Source: JAZDIT01 sp043804755
GTDB lineage: Bacteria > Patescibacteriota > Minisyncoccia > Minisyncoccales > JAQTPW01
NCBI GenBank assembly: GCA_043804755.1
Contig: JAZDIT010000030.1
Coordinates: 1-27,647, forward strand
Length of the DNA stretch: 27,647 bases
Reading direction: 5' to 3'
Numbering within the stretch: position 1 is the stretch's first letter; each line of letters starts with the position of its first letter. The notes beneath the pieces were generated by a model. The model saw nothing but the letters and a program-made list of their open reading frames with translations, was not told the origin of the DNA and searched no databases. Positions 20,604-27,647 of the stretch are shown here, in pieces. The position numbers and the translations under genes are program-made.

Positions 20604-21811
20604 CATATTATTTGAGCGAATTTTCTTTTCCCCGCCTGAATTATCATTCCTTTTTTGATTTCAACGGATTTCCGCCAGTCATTTTCCGCTTTTTTATCTA
20701 TCTTCACTCCTCCTTGTACGATAAGGCGCTTCGCTTCCGATTTTGACGCCACAAGATCAGCTTTCATCAGAAGATCAAGAATATTAACCTCTCTTCCTCC
20801 AATTTTAACCTTTTTAATTTCCGACGGAATCTCCTTGTTTCTAAAAATCTTGTTGAATTCCTTTTCCGCCTTTTCCGCCGTTTTTTTATCATAACAAACC
20901 GAAACGATTTCCCTCGCAAGACCGGCTTTTGCATCGCGCGGATTGATCTTTCCGCATCTCATTCCTTCGGATATTTTTTCAATTTCCGAAAGTGCGGCAT
21001 CGGTGCAAAGTTCCAGTCCGGGAACAATCAATCCGTCGGGCCAGCTCATTATTTTTCCGTAAATGTCTTCGGGTCTGTCATCAAGATTCACGGCATTCCC
21101 GGACGTTTTCCCCATTTTCTTACCGCCCGGGTCCGTGAGAAGCTTTGTCGCCAGCACGAACTTTTCCTTATTTTTCAAGATTTTCATCAAGTCACGACCG
21201 CAAAGCATGTTGAAAAGCTGATCTCTCCCTCCAACCTCCAGATCCACATCCATGGCAACGCTGTCATAAGCCTGTGCTAAAGGATACAAAAACTCATGCA
21301 GATAAATGGGTTTTTTCTGCGTTATTCTTTCCTGGAACATATCTCTGATTATCATCTGCTGGACGGTGAAATTTGAGGCGAGTTCTATCAATCTGGCGAA
21401 AGAAAGATTATCCAGCCATTTGCTGTTGAACAGAATTTTAACCGCGTTTTCCCCCGAAAAACCTAGAAATTTACCTGCAATTTTTTTATAATTTTTGGAA
21501 TTATCCAAAACTTCTTTTCTGCTCAGTTTTTTCCTTACAGCAAGCTTCTCGGTGGGGTCTCCTATCATCCCGGTGAAATCACCTATAAGCATTATCACTT
21601 CGTGTCCTAGATTCTGGAACTGCGATAATTTTTTCAGGGTTATAAGGTGTCCGAGGTGAAGTTTCGGAGAAGAAGGATCATAACCGCAATAGAGGCGAAT
21701 TCTTTCGCCTGATTTCATTTTTTCTTCCAAATCTTTCGACTCAGGATAAATTACTTCTACCCCCTTCGTCAAAACATCTTTTATTTTTTGCGGATTGGTG
21801 TTTGTCCCCAT
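20603..21811 (-). CDS. tyrS: Tyrosyl-tRNA synthetase
   Basis: The 402-residue class I synthetase charges tRNA-Tyr. It has the HIGH box as HLGH in PSSPKLHLGHLITL, the KMSKS loop as KMGKT in GGKKMGKTSGNAV, DVDLEVGGRDQLFNMLCGRDL for tyrosine recognition, and a C-terminal S4 RNA-binding domain (VNILDLLMKADLVASKSEAK, then RLIVQGGVKI). The KMGKT form and overall pattern place it with the TyrZ-like bacterial group rather than the E. coli TyrS group, but I cannot prove that. ATG at 21811 gives MGTNTNPQKIKDVL, matching the family start. A perfect extended -10 box lies only ~10 bp upstream, so the transcript may be almost leaderless. Confidence 0.96.
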   Translation of the reverse strand: MGTNTNPQKIKDVLTKGVEVIYPESKDLEEKMKSGERIRLYCGYDPSSPKLHLGHLITLKKLSQFQNLGHEVIMLIGDFTGMIGDPTEKLAVRKKLSRKEVLDNSKNYKKIAGKFLGFSGENAVKILFNSKWLDNLSFARLIELASNFTVQQMIIRDMFQERITQKKPIYLHEFLYPLAQAYDSVAMDVDLEVGGRDQLFNMLCGRDLMKILKNKEKFVLATKLLTDPGGKKMGKTSGNAVNLDDRPEDIYGKIMSWPDGLIVPGLELCTDAALSEIEKISEGMRCGKINPRDAKAGLAREIVSVCYDKKTAEKAEKEFNKIFRNKEIPSEIKKVKIGGREVNILDLLMKADLVASKSEAKRLIVQGGVKIDKKAENDWRKSVEIKKGMIIQAGKRKFAQII

Positions 21812-21821
21812 ATTTTTCTAT

Positions 21822-21827
21822 ATTATA
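21822..21827 (-). promoter_or_regulatory. Extended -10 promoter of tyrS
   Basis: On the minus strand TTGGTATAAT (hexamer 21822-21827, extended TGG) lies 10 bp before the ATG at 21811. The predicted start of transcription is near 21815, leaving a leader of about 4 nt. Confidence 0.6.
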
Positions 21828-21842
21828 CCAAAAACCCAATGT

Positions 21843-21871
21843 TTGCTAATTACCTAAAAATTTTGTACAAT
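21843..21871 (+). promoter_or_regulatory. Promoter of the penicillin-binding protein gene
   Basis: TTGCTA (21843-21848), a 17-bp spacer and TACAAT (21866-21871). Predicted transcription starts near 21878, about 20 nt before the ATG at 21899. Confidence 0.6.
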
Positions 21872-21898
21872 AACTAAGCTTGTTTTTAAATTACTCGG

Positions 21899-23917
21899 AT
21901 GAAAAGGAAGAAATTAAAAGTTTCGGGTTTTATCAAAATTGCAGGATTTCTTTTCGTTATTTTCCTGTTGACCTGCGCATTTTTGTTCATTCTCTACGTA
22001 AAAGACCTGCCGCGTCCGGAAAAATTCACTGAAAAGCAATTTTTCCAGTCAACCAAAATCTATGACCGCACGGGGCAAGTTCTTTTGTATGAGATTTATG
22101 GTGAAGAGAAAAGAACTGTCATTCCGTTCTCAGCCACTCCAAAATATCTCCAGCAGGCCGTAATCGCGACAGAAGACGCCAATTTCTACAATCATTTCGG
22201 CATTGACCCGAAAGGGTTGATACGATCGATCCTTGCGGACTTGCGGTTGAGAGAACCCGCATACGGAGGGTCAACTATCCCCCAGCAGTTGATAAGATCA
22301 ACCTTTTTTTCCACGGAGAAAACCGCTCGAAGGAAAATCAGGGAAATCATTTTGGCATTGGAACTGGACAGGCGTTATTCCAAAGAACAGATTTTGGAAT
22401 GGTATCTGAACCAAGTTCCCTTCGGCCAAAACTCTTACGGAGCTGAAGCTGCCAGCCAAACCTATTTCAAAAAGCCAGCTTCGGCAGTATCCTTGGCCGA
22501 AGCCGCAACTCTGGCGGCTTTGATAAAAGGTCCCAGCTACTATTCCCCGTATGGGAGCCATAAAGACGAATTGCTTGTCAGAAAGGACTATGTTTTGGAC
22601 AGGATGGCTTCAACAGGTTTTATAACGGAAGAAGAAGCGAACATCGCAAAAAAGGAAGAAATAAATTTCGAAGAAATCTTGCAGCCGATAAAAGCTCCTC
22701 ATTTCACGTTATGGGTCAAAGACTATCTCGAGGAAAAATACGGGGAAAATTTTCTTAAGGAAAGAGGATTGAAAGTTTACACATCACTCGATTGGAATCT
22801 CCAACAGGCGGCAGAAAAATATATCGAAGAAGGAGCAAAAACAAATAAAATCTACGATGCCAACAACGCTGCATTGGTGGCAATTGATCCGAAAACCGGT
22901 GAGATTCTATCGATGGTCGGATCGGCTGATTGGTATGCGACAAGTTCTTATCCTGGAGGATGCTCCGCGGTTGAGAATGATTGCTTGTTCGATCCGAAGT
23001 TTAACGTAGCAGTAGGATCGGAAAGTACACCCGGCCGCCAGCCAGGATCTTCTTTCAAGCCTTTTGTTTACGTCACCGCTTTTGAAAACGGTTTCCCCGA
23101 TACTACGACCGTAATGGATATAGAAACGAATTTCGGAATGTGGGGGGATAAAGAGTATATCCCCAAAAACTACGATGATAAATTCAGGGGGCCGGTAACA
23201 CTTCGCGAAGCGCTTGCTCAATCTTTAAATATACCTTCTATACGAACCCTTTATCTGGCGGGTGAAACGAATGTTGTGGACAATTATCTAACAACCAATA
23301 ATTTCGTCGGGAAGGAAGCCATTTTTGTCAACGGCCTGCGGAACAGCATCGAAACCGCAAAACAAATGGGTATTACTACTTTAGATAAGCCTCTCTCTTC
23401 CTACGGTCCCGCGATAGTCCTTGGGGGAGGAGAAGTCAAACTGCTGGAAATGGTTTCCGCCTATGGAGTTTTTGCAACCGAGGGATTGAAAGTTTCTCCC
23501 GTATCTATTTTGAAAATAGTCGACAATGAAGGAAATATTATAGAGGAAAATAAAAAAACCCCTCAAAGGGTTTTACCGGTCGATGCGACAAGAGAAATAA
23601 ACGATATCCTTTCGGACAATGAGTCAAGGGCTCCGATATTCGGCTTGAATTCTCCACTCTACTTTCCCGAATATCAGGTGGCGGTAAAAACTGGCACCAC
23701 TCAGGATTACAGGGACGGCTGGATAATCGGGTATACTCCTTCGATTTCCGTCGGAGTATGGGTGGGGAACAATGACAACTCTTCCATGGCGAAAGAACCG
23801 GGGATGGTTTTGGCAGGCCCTATTTTCCACAGGTTTTTATCCGATTTTCTTACAAGCCATCCGAAAGAGGAATTCAATAAACCGATGCAGGAGGTCGTTT
23901 CCTCTAACTCTTTTTAA
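21899..23917 (+). CDS. Class A penicillin-binding protein (glycosyltransferase and transpeptidase)
   Basis: The 672-residue PBP1-type enzyme polymerises and cross-links peptidoglycan outside the cytoplasmic membrane. It has an N-terminal TM anchor (about 13-33), a GT51 domain with catalytic Glu92 in ATEDANFYNHFGID, then GGSTIPQQLIRS and RKIREIILALELDRRYSKEQ, and a transpeptidase domain with SxxK (Ser384-Lys387) in QPGSSFKPFVY, SxN (S442-L-N444) and KTG (597-599) in VAVKTGTTQDYRDGW. All catalytic residues are in place. It ends convergently with dnaN, overlapping by 14 bp. With the Mur ligase at 3854-5047 it shows that the organism makes a peptidoglycan wall. Confidence 0.97.
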   Translation: MKRKKLKVSGFIKIAGFLFVIFLLTCAFLFILYVKDLPRPEKFTEKQFFQSTKIYDRTGQVLLYEIYGEEKRTVIPFSATPKYLQQAVIATEDANFYNHFGIDPKGLIRSILADLRLREPAYGGSTIPQQLIRSTFFSTEKTARRKIREIILALELDRRYSKEQILEWYLNQVPFGQNSYGAEAASQTYFKKPASAVSLAEAATLAALIKGPSYYSPYGSHKDELLVRKDYVLDRMASTGFITEEEANIAKKEEINFEEILQPIKAPHFTLWVKDYLEEKYGENFLKERGLKVYTSLDWNLQQAAEKYIEEGAKTNKIYDANNAALVAIDPKTGEILSMVGSADWYATSSYPGGCSAVENDCLFDPKFNVAVGSESTPGRQPGSSFKPFVYVTAFENGFPDTTTVMDIETNFGMWGDKEYIPKNYDDKFRGPVTLREALAQSLNIPSIRTLYLAGETNVVDNYLTTNNFVGKEAIFVNGLRNSIETAKQMGITTLDKPLSSYGPAIVLGGGEVKLLEMVSAYGVFATEGLKVSPVSILKIVDNEGNIIEENKKTPQRVLPVDATREINDILSDNESRAPIFGLNSPLYFPEYQVAVKTGTTQDYRDGWIIGYTPSISVGVWVGNNDNSSMAKEPGMVLAGPIFHRFLSDFLTSHPKEEFNKPMQEVVSSNSF

Positions 23918-25028
23918 TCGGCATTGCGATATAAAGGAAATTATTCTGGCCGGTAGGTTTTAATATCGCCGGTCCCTCTCCATCTGTCAGTTCGAATATG
24001 ACTTCGGGTGTTTTTATTTTCAGGATCCCATCACTCAAAAACCGGTGGTTAAAAGAAATACTCACTTCTTTGCCTTTTACTTTCGCATTTATGTCACTCT
24101 GGTATTCTCCGAGGTCCTGGTTTTGGCCGGAAACTTCCATTTTTTCTTTTTTAGGATCTATTTTGAAAGAAATTTCATTCGTATTCCCACTGAACAAACT
24201 TGCTGATTTTACCTGGTTTAAGAATTCGTTCTTTGAAATCTGAACCTGGGTCGTAGTTTTTTCGGGGATTATGGCTTCATAGTCTGGGTAATTGCCTTCA
24301 ATTAACCGGGAAATCAGTTGTATTTGGGGGTGCTGCATTCCAGACATTGGAAATTCGAACAAAACTTGGTTGGGAGAGAAATAAATTTTCAAATCACCTT
24401 CTTTTTGTCCGAATATATTAATTACTTCCTTTGCCGTCTGTTGGGGAAGGATGAAAGAGTATTCCTGGGTCAGGGAATTCTTAACAAAAAGTTTCTGCTC
24501 TCCGAGCCTGAAGCTATCGGTCGCAACTATTTTAATAAGGTCTTTTTGAAAAATAAAATAAACTCCGGATATCTCTGGCCTTGCTACAGAAGGAGAGGAT
24601 ATATCGACTACTTGATCCAGCGCCTGACAGAAATCAAGGCTTGAAATGAGCACGCTTTCACCCTCCTTAATTTCCGGAATTATCGGAAATTCTTCGGGAT
24701 TAAAACCTTTAATTGTCGATTTATGATTTTGGGAAGTAATTAATAAATCAGTGTTTTTATTTTCCAAATCGATCGGTTTTTGCGGAAGAAAGTCAACTAA
24801 TTGGGAAAAAACTCTTGCAGGGACTACAACCTGTCCTTGTTCTTCATTTTTCGACAAACTCCAGTATTGAATTCCAATTTCCAGGTTTGTTGCAGAAAAA
24901 CAAGTAAAATTCTTTTCCGTTTTCAAAAGTATATTCTGAAGAATCGGCAAGGTTAGTGATTTTTGTGCCAACCTTTCGACGGTTTTTATACCTTCTTTTA
25001 AATTTTCATAAATAATCGTCAGTTTCAT
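23904..25028 (-). CDS. dnaN: DNA polymerase III beta subunit (sliding clamp)
   Basis: The 374-residue sliding clamp holds the replicative polymerase on DNA. The N terminus MKLTIIYENLKEGIKTVERL, TLPILQNILLKTE, the middle-domain ISGVYFIFQKDLIKIVATDSFRL region (TDSFRLGEQKL seen) and the C-terminal PTGQNNFLYIAMPIKKS are typical, the last being the usual Y-x-x-MP-[ML] end. It lies 174 bp after dnaA on the same strand, the classical dnaA-dnaN order. No Shine-Dalgarno is visible. The stop is TAA and overlaps the 3' end of the penicillin-binding protein gene. Confidence 0.97.
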   Translation of the reverse strand: MKLTIIYENLKEGIKTVERLAQKSLTLPILQNILLKTEKNFTCFSATNLEIGIQYWSLSKNEEQGQVVVPARVFSQLVDFLPQKPIDLENKNTDLLITSQNHKSTIKGFNPEEFPIIPEIKEGESVLISSLDFCQALDQVVDISSPSVARPEISGVYFIFQKDLIKIVATDSFRLGEQKLFVKNSLTQEYSFILPQQTAKEVINIFGQKEGDLKIYFSPNQVLFEFPMSGMQHPQIQLISRLIEGNYPDYEAIIPEKTTTQVQISKNEFLNQVKSASLFSGNTNEISFKIDPKKEKMEVSGQNQDLGEYQSDINAKVKGKEVSISFNHRFLSDGILKIKTPEVIFELTDGEGPAILKPTGQNNFLYIAMPIKKS

Positions 25029-25202
25029 TTTATAAAATTATTTTATTTTAAATTATTATTATTAGTAATGTGTTTTTTAAAAATTTTGTTCTGATTCCCG
25101 AGTGCAAAAAGTGGGTAAAAGGATGGGATTATTTTGTGGGAAAATTTTTAAAAAATTCCCTTAGGATTTTTATGCCCGAGTTCTGCTAATATTTTCCACA
25201 CT
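25029..25202. other. Candidate replication-origin segment (dnaA-dnaN intergenic)
   Basis: A gene-free, AT-rich gap. It has a ~45-bp run of almost only A and T next to dnaN (25029-25075), which could be an unwinding element. It also has three DnaA-box-like 9-mers: TTTTCCACA at 25192-25200 (one mismatch to TTATCCACA), and AGTGGGTAA (25110-25118) and TGTGGGAAA (25135-25143), two mismatches each on the opposite strand. The gene order rnpA-rpmH-dnaA-dnaN supports an origin here or upstream of dnaA. Confidence 0.45.
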
Positions 25203-26552
25203 TTAAGCACTAATGATTCTTTGTTTTATTAAATTAATTTCGTCGTTCAAATTATTGTCTTTTTCCAAATCCCTTACAATTTTTTCATAGGAGTGGATTG
25301 CAGTTGTATGATCTTTCCCGCCGAACCTTCTCCCTATAAAAGGAAAAGAACTTTTTAATTCCTCCCTTAATAAATACATCGCAACTTGGCGCGGCTTCAC
25401 TATTTCTTTTTTCCGCGAAATGGACAAAATATCTTTTTCTCTCAAATCGTAAAAACTGGCCACGGTTTGGATTATTTGCTTTGGGGATGCTATTTTTGTC
25501 GGGGGAGCGACAAGGTTTTTAAGCAAGGATTTTGCTATTTCGAGATCGGGCGTCTGGTTCTGAAGTTTTTGGTAAGCTACCAAGCGGTTTAAAGCTCCTT
25601 CAAGCTCCCGGATGTTCTTTTGGATATTTGAGGCGATGTAATTTAGAATTTCATCGGAAAAGTCCGCTTTCTTTTCCTGTGATTTCACTTTTAAGATAGC
25701 CACTCTTGTTTCAAAATCCGGATAAGAGATATCGGCAATCATTCCCCCTTCAAAGCGGGATCTCAAGCGTTCGGCCAGGGCGGGTATAGCCTTGGGAGGG
25801 CGGTCCGAAGAAAGAATAATCTGTTTGTTCTTTTCGTATAAAGAATTGAAAGTATGGAAAAATTCTTCCTGAGTTTTTTCTTTTCCCGCCAAAAACTGGA
25901 TGTCGTCAATAATTAAAACATCTATAGTCCTCAGCTTGGACTTGAATCCTTCCATGTCCTGGCTTTTAATGGAAGCCACGACTCCGGAAGTGAATTTTTC
26001 GGAAGGGAGATATTTTACTTTTTTTTCCGGGGATGCTTTTAATACTTCGTTGCCGATTGCCTGGAGCAGATGGGTTTTCCCAAGGCCTACGCCTCCGTAT
26101 ATGAACAGCGGATTGTAAACCTGGCCGGGATTTTTCGAAGCTGCCCACCCGGCGGCCTGTGCCAATTCGTTGAAAGGACCGACAATGAAATTCTCGAAAG
26201 TGTAGCGAGGATTAAGATTGGTTTCCTGGTTGATTTTAAATTCCTGAAATTCAAGTTGGTCTGTTTCGACCACTGGAGCGATAGTCTTCTTTAAAACTTT
26301 AAGCTCCGACTTGCTTACGACGTATTTTACGGTTCGTATCCTTTCATCCAAACCGTTAAGAATTTTAAAAATAGATTTGTTGTATTTTTGTTCCAGCCAT
26401 TCTTTGGCGAATGAATTAGGGACGGAAACCGATATTTCATTATCTTTCTGTTCAACTATCCCCGTGTTTCTGAACCAAGTGGAAAAATTAGCTGGAGAGA
26501 TATTTAATTGAATTTGGGCTAAAACCGACTGCCAAATTTCTTCATTAGTCAT
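25203..26552 (-). CDS. dnaA: Chromosomal replication initiator DnaA
   Basis: The 449-residue DnaA binds origin boxes and loads the replicative helicase. I place the start at the ATG at 26552 (MTNEEIWQSVLAQIQLNISP), matching domain I of the family; the open frame extends 62 codons further upstream, but through promoter and repeat DNA. Seen are domain I with FSTWFRNT, Walker A GGVGLGKT (153-160), Walker B DVLIIDDIQFLAGKEKTQEEFF (quoted in part as LIIDDIQF), the arginine-rich sensor LAERLRSRFEGG, and the C-terminal DNA-binding signature GRRFGGKDHTTAIHSYEKI. A 168-nt leader with three repeats lies upstream. It is divergent from rpmH. Confidence 0.97.
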   Translation of the reverse strand: MTNEEIWQSVLAQIQLNISPANFSTWFRNTGIVEQKDNEISVSVPNSFAKEWLEQKYNKSIFKILNGLDERIRTVKYVVSKSELKVLKKTIAPVVETDQLEFQEFKINQETNLNPRYTFENFIVGPFNELAQAAGWAASKNPGQVYNPLFIYGGVGLGKTHLLQAIGNEVLKASPEKKVKYLPSEKFTSGVVASIKSQDMEGFKSKLRTIDVLIIDDIQFLAGKEKTQEEFFHTFNSLYEKNKQIILSSDRPPKAIPALAERLRSRFEGGMIADISYPDFETRVAILKVKSQEKKADFSDEILNYIASNIQKNIRELEGALNRLVAYQKLQNQTPDLEIAKSLLKNLVAPPTKIASPKQIIQTVASFYDLREKDILSISRKKEIVKPRQVAMYLLREELKSSFPFIGRRFGGKDHTTAIHSYEKIVRDLEKDNNLNDEINLIKQRIISA

Positions 26553-26640
26553 GGTTTCAGCTCTTAGGAAGGAATGGTCCCAAGAGGTTAATTTAACCTT
26601 ATTATTGCCCTCGAAGGCATATTTTACGCATCCTGACGAA

Positions 26641-26725
26641 CGTACTCTTCTGTGAGACAGCATGGCCAGAAGAGCGTACTCTTCTGTGAGGATTATTGCC
26701 ATTGTATGGCATATTCCTCTGTGAG
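26641..26725. repeat. Three direct repeats in the dnaA leader, 34-35 bp apart
   Basis: CGTACTCTTCTGTGAG at 26641-26656 and 26675-26690, and the variant CATATTCCTCTGTGAG at 26710-26725. The last two continue GATTAT; the third forms the small palindrome TCCTC-TGT-GAGGA. Between the second and third is TGCCAT-TGT-ATGGCA (26697-26711). The spacing of about 3.3 helical turns and the position at and just after the dnaA transcription start suggest regulator sites. Confidence 0.75.
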
Positions 26726-26726
26726 G

Positions 26727-26754
26727 ATTATAACACAAGGCAAAAAAAAGCCAA
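26727..26754 (-). promoter_or_regulatory. Promoter of dnaA
   Basis: On the minus strand: TTGGCT (26749-26754), a 16-bp spacer and TATAAT (26727-26732) with an extended TGT. Transcription would start near 26720, inside the third repeat, giving a leader of about 168 nt. Confidence 0.65.
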
Positions 26755-26876
26755 ATGAGTCTTTAATTCCTCCTTTTGTTAATAATCTGGGGATAAGCTG
26801 TGAAATCCCAAACTCTTGTATTATTTTTGAAGGCTTCCTTGGGCAGGCTATTCAGGAATGTTTTCGAACCCTGAAA
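26755..26876. other. Gene-free dnaA-rpmH region with a DnaA-box-like site
   Basis: Upstream of the divergent promoters, TGGGGATAA (26788-26796) differs from TGTGGATAA at one base. No supported coding frame is present. It may belong to the origin or to dnaA autoregulation. Confidence 0.35.
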
Positions 26877-26904
26877 TTGACTTTGTTTTGAATTTCCTTA
26901 CAAT
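26877..26904 (+). promoter_or_regulatory. Promoter of rpmH-rnpA-yidD
   Basis: TTGACT (26877-26882), a 16-bp spacer and TACAAT (26899-26904). Both hexamers match at five of six bases. The predicted start is near 26911, about 19 nt before the rpmH ATG. Confidence 0.65.
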
Positions 26905-26929
26905 GTAAATAGTATTTAAATTAAAATAT

Positions 26930-27064
26930 ATGTCCATTACATACCAACCAAAAAAGAAAAAAAGGAGAAGAACGCACGGTTTTCTGAAAAGACAAAGGAC
27001 AACGGGCGGCAGAAGAATCGTTAAAAGAAGGAGAGCGAAGAAAAGACGGAAACTTACAGTCTAA
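26930..27064 (+). CDS. rpmH: 50S ribosomal protein L34
   Basis: The 44-residue, very basic protein starts MSITYQPKKKKRRRTHGFLK and ends AKKRRKLTV. The THGFLKR and RRIVKRRRAKKR segments are the L34 signature (family: K-R-x-x-x-H-G-F-x-x-R-x-x-T-x-x-G-R-x-[IV]-[LI]-x-x-R-R-x-K-G-R). It is the first gene of the conserved rpmH-rnpA-yidD run beside dnaA. No Shine-Dalgarno is seen; the ATG is preceded by an AT-rich leader. Confidence 0.96.
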   Translation: MSITYQPKKKKRRRTHGFLKRQRTTGGRRIVKRRRAKKRRKLTV

Positions 27065-27096
27065 ACGGCCGCGAGCTTTAATTTGCCGGCAGTTGC

Positions 27097-27444
27097 ATGT
27101 CACAAAAGGTAAAGCGTTTAAAAAAAGAAAAGGATTTCGAAAGAATAGCGAGGAACGGGAGGGGCATAAAAAAAGATTTTTTGATTTTGAAAGTTATGAA
27201 GAACAACTTGGATTATTCCAGAATCGCCGTTTCCGTTTCTAAAAAAGTTTCCAAGAAAGCCACCGTACGGAATAAAATAAAAAGGAGGATAATATCGGTA
27301 GCGGAATTTATTTTGCGGGGAGCGGAAGAAGGATGGGATATTCTTTTAAGCGCCTTGCCTGGTTTGGAAAAGAAAAGTTTTTCGGAAATAAAAATAATGT
27401 TAAAAGAAGTCTTTTTAAAAGCAGGAATTCCGGAAAATGGGTAA
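27097..27444 (+). CDS. rnpA: Ribonuclease P protein component
   Basis: The 115-residue, basic protein partners the RNase P RNA in 5' maturation of tRNA. It has VKRLKKEKDFERIARNGRGIKKDFLILKV at the start (KKEKDF and the aromatic strand, quoted in part as KKEKDFERIARNGRG), RIAVSVSKKVSKKATVRNKIKRR with the RNR-like motif VRNKIKRR that forms the conserved basic helix, and the terminal ILLSALPGLEKKSFSEIK. Start ATG at 27097, 32 bp after rpmH. It overlaps yidD by 8 bp, suggesting coupled translation. The RNase P RNA gene itself is not in this window. Confidence 0.95.
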   Translation: MSQKVKRLKKEKDFERIARNGRGIKKDFLILKVMKNNLDYSRIAVSVSKKVSKKATVRNKIKRRIISVAEFILRGAEEGWDILLSALPGLEKKSFSEIKIMLKEVFLKAGIPENG

Positions 27445-27646
27445 AAAGTTTTTTTTCGCAATTATTAGATTTTATCAGAAATTGATTTCTCCGATTCTGC
27501 CCAAAAACTGTCGATTTTGGCCCAGCTGTTCCGAATATTCATACCGGGCAGTCGAGAAATACGGTTTATTTTTGGGATTTTGGAAAAGTTTTAGAAGAAT
27601 TCTGAGGTGCTATCCCTGGCATCCGGGAGGAATTGATTTACCATAA
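27437..27646 (+). CDS. yidD: Membrane protein insertion efficiency factor YidD
   Basis: The 69-residue YidD is complete, with TAA at 27644-27646, one base before the window edge. It has FYQKLISPILPKNCRFWPSC (about 13-32), SEYSYRAVEKYG, and GFWKSFRRILRCYPWHPGGI, the conserved three-Cys pattern (C25, C32, C58). The family is membrane-associated and helps YidC-dependent insertion; yidC is expected just downstream, outside the window. It starts inside the end of rnpA (8-bp overlap). Confidence 0.95.
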   Translation: MGKKFFFAIIRFYQKLISPILPKNCRFWPSCSEYSYRAVEKYGLFLGFWKSFRRILRCYPWHPGGIDLP

Positions 27647-27647
27647 G

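Noticed and set aside
26641..26725. CRISPR array
   Set aside because: Only three 16-bp units with short ~18-bp spacers, one unit degenerate, and no cas genes.
26553..26738. 62-codon N-terminal extension of DnaA
   Set aside because: The open frame continues upstream, but the family start fits the ATG at 26552, and the extension reads through the leader repeats and up to the promoter.

Overview
The window looks like a piece of a Patescibacteria (CPR) chromosome, probably from the Parcubacteria/Paceibacteria side. This is inferred from gene style, not from a marker search. The signs are AT-rich, tightly packed genes; few Shine-Dalgarno sequences; domain-minimised enzymes (a 5'-3' exonuclease without a polymerase, a Mur ligase without its N-terminal domain); receiver-only response regulators; a PilB ATPase beside a lamin-tail surface protein; and an Elp3-type tRNA enzyme. 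TGA is used as a stop in several genes (elp3, ruvC, holA, tyrS), so the UGA-glycine code of Absconditabacteria/Gracilibacteria does not apply.

Layout. Bases 1-2102: the 3' part of elp3, a convergent family 4 uracil-DNA glycosylase and a band-7 protein, closed by a two-way terminator. 2104-5047 (minus): a Mur ligase, a NIF3 protein and an HPS/OMPDC-like protein, apparently one operon. 5069-7465 (plus): uvrB and rpsT. 7471-14394 (minus): ten tightly packed genes. Their transcription order is a flavodoxin/six-TM/coiled-coil protein, a soluble PAS histidine kinase, three small membrane proteins, a V4R-domain protein, two single-domain receivers, mutM and holA. The first eight look like one signalling system with no DNA-binding output. 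14496-15907 (minus): a stand-alone PolA-type exonuclease and tsaE. 15913-18648 (plus): pilB, a strongly structured ~134-nt element, and a membrane-anchored lamin-tail protein. 18666-20603 (plus): yebC and ruvC behind an unusual leader that duplicates the yebC start, then a small unit with a consensus promoter encoding an acidic microprotein. 20603-21811 (minus): tyrS. 21843-23917 (plus): a class A penicillin-binding protein. 23904-27646: the replication-origin neighbourhood, with dnaN and dnaA on the minus strand and rpmH, rnpA and yidD on the plus strand.

Main points for a second look. (1) The flavodoxin-tethered membrane sensor / PAS kinase / V4R / triple small-membrane-protein operon (9305-14394), with a possible operator over its promoter. 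(2) The yebC leader, where a 32-bp perfect direct repeat carries the start codon twice and one complementary segment could pair with either copy. (3) The ~134-nt element between pilB and the lamin-tail gene, closed by 13 bp and 7 bp of perfect pairing. (4) The promoter, paired hairpins, acidic microprotein and terminator after ruvC. (5) A dispersed ~46-bp repeat that forms the 3' ends of uvrB and ruvC. No tRNA, rRNA, CRISPR array, transposase or integrase gene was recognised.
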